Positions 59,813 to 64,000 of a DNA stretch of 64,000 nt are shown piece after piece. The notes under the pieces were generated by a model, which was given only the letters and a program-made list of their open reading frames with translations, was not told where the DNA came from and did no database searches. The stretch comes from Parelaphostrongylus tenuis (Eukaryota > Nematoda > Chromadorea > Rhabditida > Metastrongylidae), in NCBI GenBank assembly GCA_019055375.1, contig JAHQIW010007106.1, forward strand, positions 1 to 64,000. Direction: 5' to 3'. The position numbers and the translations under genes are program-made. Every line of letters begins with the position of its first letter. Position 1 is the stretch's first letter.

Positions 59813-60436
59813 GCAAACATACTATAATATATATATATATACATGCACAGACATGTACATATATACATAGGCATACAAATATACATATGTATATGCATAT
59901 GTACACAAAATACAAACACTGTGTATAATCTATATAAAAACGTACAATTCTTCACTTTATTCTTTTCGATCTTCAAAACGTCAGTACTCCCAAAGCTTCT
60001 TCGTTCACTAATGAGTCGTCGCTGCAAAGTACATATCAAAGTGCTCAGGAAAAACAGAATTCTTCACCCTAAAAGCTTTTAAGCAGTGGTATGATTTCAT
60101 AACTACACATCCATTTACGCTGAGTGCTATGCAGAACCTTGAACCTTGATCGAAAATTTAACACGCGTCTGATCCTTTCCGGGAGCCTGATTAAAATGGT
60201 GCACTACCGGAGCTTCTGTTCTACTATCACTTTTCAATTATTCGGGAAAGGGTGAGACGCCGGTAACTTCCCGAGGTCCAAACGTTTCCATATAACTCAT
60301 TTTTATTAGATATGTAGTCGTAACGTTCGATAAGAATCTTATCTGGACGACCTACCACTTGCTTCAACTTTTCATGCATTTCCTTTAGCGCACGTTCTTC
60401 ATCAGACAGTGTAGTAGGGAGCACGATGGTATTCAT
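53760..60436 (-). CDS. NELF-E-like protein (negative elongation factor subunit E)
   Basis: Eight minus-strand exons join in consistent phase to 210 residues: 60,436-60,356, 60,021-59,946, 59,704-59,544, 58,464-58,413, 57,080-57,025, 54,400-54,330, 54,256-54,202 and 53,840-53,760 (stop TAA). Residues 6-25 ('LPTTLSDEERALKEMHEKLK') match the NELF-E N-terminal leucine helix. Residues about 58-88, with 'ATEELKRKV', 'SGAITVKK' and 'QTFKRAR', match the family's 'A..L..SGAI..I.......FKR' block. Residues about 131-203 form one RRM: 'RTIVIRG' (beta 1), 'REYGKFGEILSTKI', 'LCFVQFKKGEEALTAVKE' (RNP1), 'MNGIVINGIKIEVSMVE'. NELF-E binds nascent RNA within the NELF complex, which holds RNA polymerase II paused near promoters. 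The protein is shorter than the human one and lacks the RD repeats. A TTTCAAGCAG acceptor lies 10 bases before the ATG, fitting trans-splicing. Exon 4 is chosen mainly for phase and sites. Large introns hold several transposons. Confidence 0.8.
54600..54990 (+). pseudogene. Mariner transposase relic
   Basis: Inside an intron of the NELF-E-like gene. 'KLCKALNHNTVDLRTTQDGS' (about 54,670) and 'KATTTRQNRLRQL' match the N-terminal part of the 5,112-5,876 mariner. A worn catalytic 'RLIHPPYS.' region is near 54,865. Stops and shifts throughout; no clear inverted ends. Confidence 0.6.
55240..55400 (-). repeat. SINE-B copy (short)
   Basis: Shares 'gcattcgactccattcgtag', 'gttgcaggtcacctctaacc' and 'actgcgcca' with 57,270-57,560. 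The minus strand begins 'ggcgcagtggttagaggt', a good box A. It lies within an intron. Confidence 0.6.
55596..56989. mobile_element. TTAA-flanked inverted-repeat element (piggyBac-like ends)
   Basis: TTAA at 55,596-55,599 is followed by 'ccctttcggggccgtgga'; the right end reads 'tccacggtccagaaagga' followed by TTAA at 56,986-56,989. About 65 bases are inverted with moderate divergence. piggyBac-type transposons insert at TTAA and often begin with CCC. The 101-residue minus-strand frame at 56,238-56,543 has no transposase signature I recognise, so it is probably non-autonomous. Two small relatives lie at 58,072-58,276 and 60,725-60,921. Confidence 0.6.
57270..57560 (-). repeat. SINE-B copy
   Basis: Fullest copy of the family: 'aaaggataaagctttgagcg', 'gcgccatgcattcgactcc', 'gtgctgctatcctccca', 'gatggacggcttggtgag', ending 'catctctaaccactgcatca' (box A on the minus strand). 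Located in an intron of the NELF-E-like gene. Confidence 0.65.
57860..58071. mobile_element. MITE with 41-bp inverted ends
   Basis: 'gtaaacctggtgagatcatg' onward (57,860-57,900) is matched by the inverted 58,031-58,071 ending 'catgatttctccaggtttac', with few mismatches. The middle of about 130 bases is non-coding. It abuts the TTAA-type element at 58,072. Confidence 0.75.
58072..58276. mobile_element. Small TTAA-family element
   Basis: Left 'tttagggattatgggccgac' then 'ggcctctgcatctcta', and right 'gaggcagaggtcgtgagtc' then 'gcgaaaaggctgc', are inverted and match the ends of the 55,596 element. The next block, 'tggacggtccgctccgcct', is shared with 55,657-55,680. The TTAA sites are worn. Confidence 0.5.
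59242..59314 (-). repeat. tRNA-like sequence
   Basis: Minus strand: GGTCTCGG start against a CTTGGGGTC end, box A 'tggttcagtggttg', and box-B-like 'gtggatcaactcccac' with the TTC changed to ATC. It lies in an intron. tRNA-derived relic. Confidence 0.45.
59767..59910. repeat. TA/ATAC microsatellite
   Basis: Two (TA)n runs followed by 'acata' type repeats inside intron 2 of the NELF-E-like gene. Long frames rich in Tyr, Ile and Cys on both strands come from this repeat. Confidence 0.85.
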
Positions 60437-60724
60437 GGATGTCACTCTGCTTGAAACACCAAGAGTTATGAATCTGGCCAAATAGCTGCAAAGTCACGTA
60501 GCGCTCAACGAGAAGCAATAGTGACTACGCGTTTTGTCCCAACTGGTAGATGAATTCGAGAGATCGACTGCTTGGATCAGTATCAGTTATATTTCTGTAT
60601 CTAGGTAGATATATTATCGCAAATATCTTGTGCATTCATCTTCCACATTCATGATAGACCCGAAAACTTCTCATGGAGTCTCCGGGAGGCATACAGTAAT
60701 CACTACGGAATCGTCTCCACCCAG

Positions 60725-60921
60725 TTGGCCTTTTCGGAATCATGGACCCAACCCCTGCGTCTCTAACCCCTAACGTGCCGCGTCTAACGATGGAGCGTCT
60801 TGCGTTTAACAATGGCGCGCTGGGAATAGACGCAAGACGCTGGAGGTAGGCGTCATTTAGACGAAACACGCTAGGGTTTTAAAAACGCTCAGAAATGGGT
60901 CCATAGTCCCGAAAGGGTTAA
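60725..60921. mobile_element. Small TTAA-family element
   Basis: The right end reads 'tgggtccatagtcccgaaag' then 'ggttaa' (TTAA 60,918-60,921); the left reads 'ttggccttttcggaatcatg' then 'gaccca', its inverse with TTAA changed to TTGG. About 200 bases, non-coding, upstream of the NELF-E-like start. Confidence 0.6.
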
Positions 60922-61384
60922 ATACGTTTACAGAGAAAGAGGTTAGCGCAATGTTTGAGACCCGGTCAGCAACGCATAAGATTGATTGCTTTTCCCTACA
61001 GCGATAACAAAACTCTCCTTTGAAACTCAAAAAGTGTAGGGAAATTGGTAAAGACTTTTCTGAGAGAATAAAGATAGCTATATGAAGCATCCATCTGCGA
61101 TATTGTCCTTGTAATAATCAAATGCTCATCCAAATGAGCCAAGAACACATCCTCCACTCATAGAATGCTCAATAAAATGCGCTGAAGCATTCTACTGATA
61201 ACGAACGTCGAACGCTTCACTCGTTCTGCGTAAACAAGTACACGTACGAATCGAATGATGTATGATCATATAGTCACTGGTAAATCAAACATGAAGATAA
61301 TCGACAAAACAAATCTTGATGATTTCTGACTATTTCTATGGTCTACATTCTCAAAACTTATGCGGGTGCTTGAGACGCAAGTGG
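60922..61384. other. No feature recognised
   Basis: Nothing identified. It may contain promoter sequence of the NELF-E-like gene, but no element can be named. Confidence 0.3.
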
Positions 61385-61560
61385 CGTAGTGTTCAAAGGT
61401 GCTCTGCGACAAGCAAAGTCACCACTCGATGGTTAAAGGTTTGATTCAGCGATCAAACCTCACCAAGTTTCCGCGGTTGGCGAATTGGTAACACGCTTGC
61501 CTGTGATGATGGCAGCATTGAATTGACACATCGGCAGGCCACCTCGAGTCATTGTAGCGG
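61385..61560 (+). repeat. Two tRNA-like / SINE-B-like segments
   Basis: 'gtggcgtagtgttcaaaggt' (about 61,390) is a worn SINE-B head with box A, and 'aaggtttgattcagc' follows. At about 61,470 'cgcggttggcgaattggtaa' and 'gcttgcctgtgatgatggca' resemble a second tRNA-like start. No functional tRNA fold was found. Confidence 0.4.
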
Positions 61561-62057
61561 CAAGATATGCATTTGAATCACCTTGAACTATGCTAAATGA
61601 AGACAAACGCATGGCGCATCCCGTAAGGATTGTTCGACGTCAAGAGCTTTACACCCTATCCTTCTATGCATTACTTCATTTCAGACGATCGTGTTTTAAA
61701 GTTTGCATGTATTGAGACAGACTGCTAAACGAGGTTACTTCATACTTCATTTCGTCCGATTCGACTCGATTTGACTAGAACGACTTATATCGCAAAAGTT
61801 AACTATTGTGGACATTCGATTCGAATTGTTGCAACTCCGAAGATAATGGTAAAGTTGAAATCTCTGTTATCCAGCCGCAATAATGCTTTACAACTAACTC
61901 CTGTAAGATCACCAACTGATTTACCAATGACTATAACCGCTGCCTTTCTTCACAATGACGACCATAACCATTCACAGTAACTCGCACTAGAAGATTATGT
62001 TGACATTAGCCGACGTAAAAGAAGCCCATTCACTTAGAGTAATGTGTAAACACATTT
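61561..62057. other. No feature recognised
   Basis: A plus-strand frame at 61,771-61,980 lacks motifs. Nothing else. Confidence 0.3.
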
Positions 62058-62240
62058 GCGTCAGATGAGATTCGAACCCACATTTCACCCGATCAGGGGA
62101 CGCGTGTTCATCCGTCGCGGTACCGACGCCTGTTTTGACACCACTCTTTCTACGTTACAACGCGTCTATCTGTCAGCAGCCAACCGTCAACGGTCTGACG
62201 TGGGTAGTCGCTATCGACACTCAACCCATTCGTGCTAAGA
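62058..62240 (-). repeat. SINE-A copy with tRNA-like 3' domain
   Basis: Minus strand ends in a tRNA-like domain: GGCGTCGGTACC start, box B 'gtgggttcgaatctcat' and CTGACGC end. The preceding unique part holds 'gttggctgctgacagataga'. Same family as 828-1,020. Confidence 0.65.
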
Positions 62241-62273
62241 GATAATTCTGTTTGCCCATTATTACCCAATATG

Positions 62274-62458
62274 TGTCAGCATAAGTGGGTTCAATGTCGG
62301 TAGTGACTACCCATGCCAGACCGTTGATGGTTGGCTGCTAACAGATAGACATGTTGTAGCGTAGAAAGAGTGGTGTCAAAACGGGCGTCGCAAGTGCGAT
62401 GGTTGAGCACGCGCCCCCGATTAGGAAAAAATGTAGGTTCGAGTCCCAGCTGACGCAA
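62274..62458 (+). repeat. SINE-A copy, inverted relative to its neighbour
   Basis: Plus-strand copy: 'ccgttgatggttggctgcta' (unique part), then 'gggcgtcgcaagtgcgatgg', box B 'gtaggttcgagtccca', and CTGACGC end. It lies head to head with the 62,058-62,240 copy, about 33 bases apart, so the two could form a long hairpin. Confidence 0.65.
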
Positions 62459-63723
62459 GTGTTTTGGCACATTACTCTTTATCAATGGGTATATCTATAT
62501 TACATCGTACCACCGCAAAAGGAGGTCAAATATAACGAATTCTGTAAAAGAAGTAGTTGTATACATCTATGTAGTGCATATGATCACTTACACACTAATA
62601 ACGTGGAAAGTCCGAAAGCCCAAGTTCGAGAACTTTTTGAAAGAAGCAACAAAACAACAGTTGAACTCCTACAGTCGGAAGTTTGATCCTGCATGGTTGT
62701 TGCATACAGAACCATATGATAGAATTATTCACCGCACTTCTTAAACCCTATCAGTTCACGTAGGCAGACCCTGTAGAAGACATTAGTGAGAATCGAATCA
62801 CGTCGTCATAAGTACTCGACTCAAGATAGCAGCCTTACTGACCCATTCTACGCAAGTTTGAAAGCGTTCGCAACATTCACAAACTTCGTGCGTTCGAACA
62901 GAATGATATGATCGCTCTCTAATGTCGCGAAAAGATAGTGCTACCTCAGACAAGATGATTCGGTGCTTGTGATTTGAATTGATAGTCATAGATGCAATCT
63001 TCTCAGTAGAGACTCGAATTCCATAAAGTCGTAATTGCACTAGATTGCGATAGAATACATCACTAGTTCCTCCAGCGTTAGCTCACAACAACAGTACCTA
63101 TCATACAATCTGTACGGTATTTGTCGTCAGAGGACTTGCACGCTAGGTGGGGTGAGCGTACTAAGGTATACGTAAGCGAGAATGATCACAGCAGATCACG
63201 TCTTAGTGAATCAGGTTCAGAACAGGTAGTACGTCCTAGCCACAACCAATTGACAACCGATGGATAACAGCGTAGAGCACGGGATCTGATGCAATATCAA
63301 AGAGGACTACCAGACCAATTGTTTCACTTTATGATGGAAACTTTTGAACGACAGCTATGACCCACTTGTTCTTGAAAACTCACTGAGCAACCCACATACG
63401 CTTGGCGACACAATTGCAATACAGATTAACAACTTTCCAAAGTAACCCGGATAGCGGACGTGCTACTGAACGATATGGTTCAAACATAATCCTTGAAAAT
63501 ACCTAATCACTTAAGGAAAGAATTCATGGCAGGCGACAGTGCTAGAATGACCGTAAACTTCGCACACTGAACACTACTATTCGAGGAGCTAATCTTAGAA
63601 AAGGACCTAGTTACCAATCACTTCACTTACAATTGGGATGCCACCGACCGATTGCGCTTTTTTTTTGCTACAGTGGTTCAAAACGGATAAAACCACAATT
63701 CCATATGTTAAATGTTTGAAATC

Positions 63724-63726
<3 letters not shown>
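62459..63726. other. No feature recognised
   Basis: Frames at 62,399-62,686 and 62,798-63,040 carry no known motif. Confidence 0.3.
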
Positions 63727-63771
<45 letters not shown>

Positions 63772-63789
63772 TATATTATATATATATAA
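63727..63789. repeat. TA microsatellite
   Basis: About 63 bases of (TA)n with two AA/TT interruptions. Confidence 0.9.
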
Positions 63790-64000
63790 CCCAGTAGTCG
63801 TAAAGGTACGATGACCAACACATACGAAGGGAGTAAAAGCGAAACAACTGCTGATCACTTATATTTAATGACAATTAACATTGTACTCGAAAAAATTATT
63901 ACAAGAAAATCAAATGTGATTGACAACAAATTAAATGCAACCACAAGTTCACCGATGAAAATATGAACAGCGTAACAGCTCACAAGCATCACACAAAAAA

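Noticed and set aside
59608..60082. Overlapping frames rich in Tyr, Ile and His on both strands
   Set aside because: Caused by the TA/ATAC microsatellite in an intron.

Overview
The window looks like chromosomal DNA of a nematode, most likely a strongylid (hookworm-like) worm. The evidence is AT-rich sequence, short introns with GT donors and TTTCAG-type acceptors, spliced-leader-type acceptors a few bases before start codons, a nematode-type 18S rRNA 3' end, and many RTE, mariner and Penelope-like elements. It is gene-poor and repeat-rich. Almost all long open frames are pieces of transposons; the real host genes are split into short exons and had to be read exon by exon with splice phase.

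Host genes. (1) 37.58-41.02 kb (+): a complete six-exon gene for a 207-residue four-helix membrane protein ending in PPSY, resembling the LAPTM lysosomal family. (2) 53.76-60.44 kb (-): an eight-exon gene for a 210-residue protein that resembles the negative elongation factor subunit NELF-E from end to end (N-terminal helix, central SGAI/FKR block, RRM). This matters because C. elegans is reported to lack NELF. (3) 27.57-28.69 kb (+): the 3' part of a probable unknown multi-exon gene. (4) 22.9-23.8 kb (-): a weaker unknown candidate. At 35.9-36.8 kb exon-like pieces occur on both strands and I could not resolve them.

Mobile DNA, left to right. 0-13 kb: RTE ends, a tRNA-derived SINE, an IS630/Tc1-like transposase broken by a hairpin satellite, two mariner relics and two RTE relics. 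13.9-16.5 kb: tRNA-like sequences and inverted-repeat elements. 16.4-20.9 kb: a pile-up of RTE pieces in both orientations beside a nearly full-length RTE (- strand) with endonuclease and reverse transcriptase. 21-26.8 kb: inverted-repeat elements, a tandem duplication with hammerhead-ribozyme-like cores, and two related long-TIR elements. 28.7-37 kb: mostly unassigned, with four copies of a short repeat. 43-46 kb: a small MITE and SINEs. 46.4-50.3 kb: a nested structure in which a long-TIR element encloses a Penelope-like element, which itself is split by a hairpin satellite fused to 18S rRNA and ITS1. 50.8-53.3 kb: two mariner relics. 53.7-61 kb: NELF-E-like introns loaded with a mariner relic, SINEs, a MITE and TTAA-flanked elements. 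61-64 kb: SINEs and a TA microsatellite.

The most unusual items are the rDNA-satellite chimera inside the Penelope-like element, the NELF-E-like gene, and the hammerhead-like motifs. All family calls come from reading motifs by eye; no database search was made.
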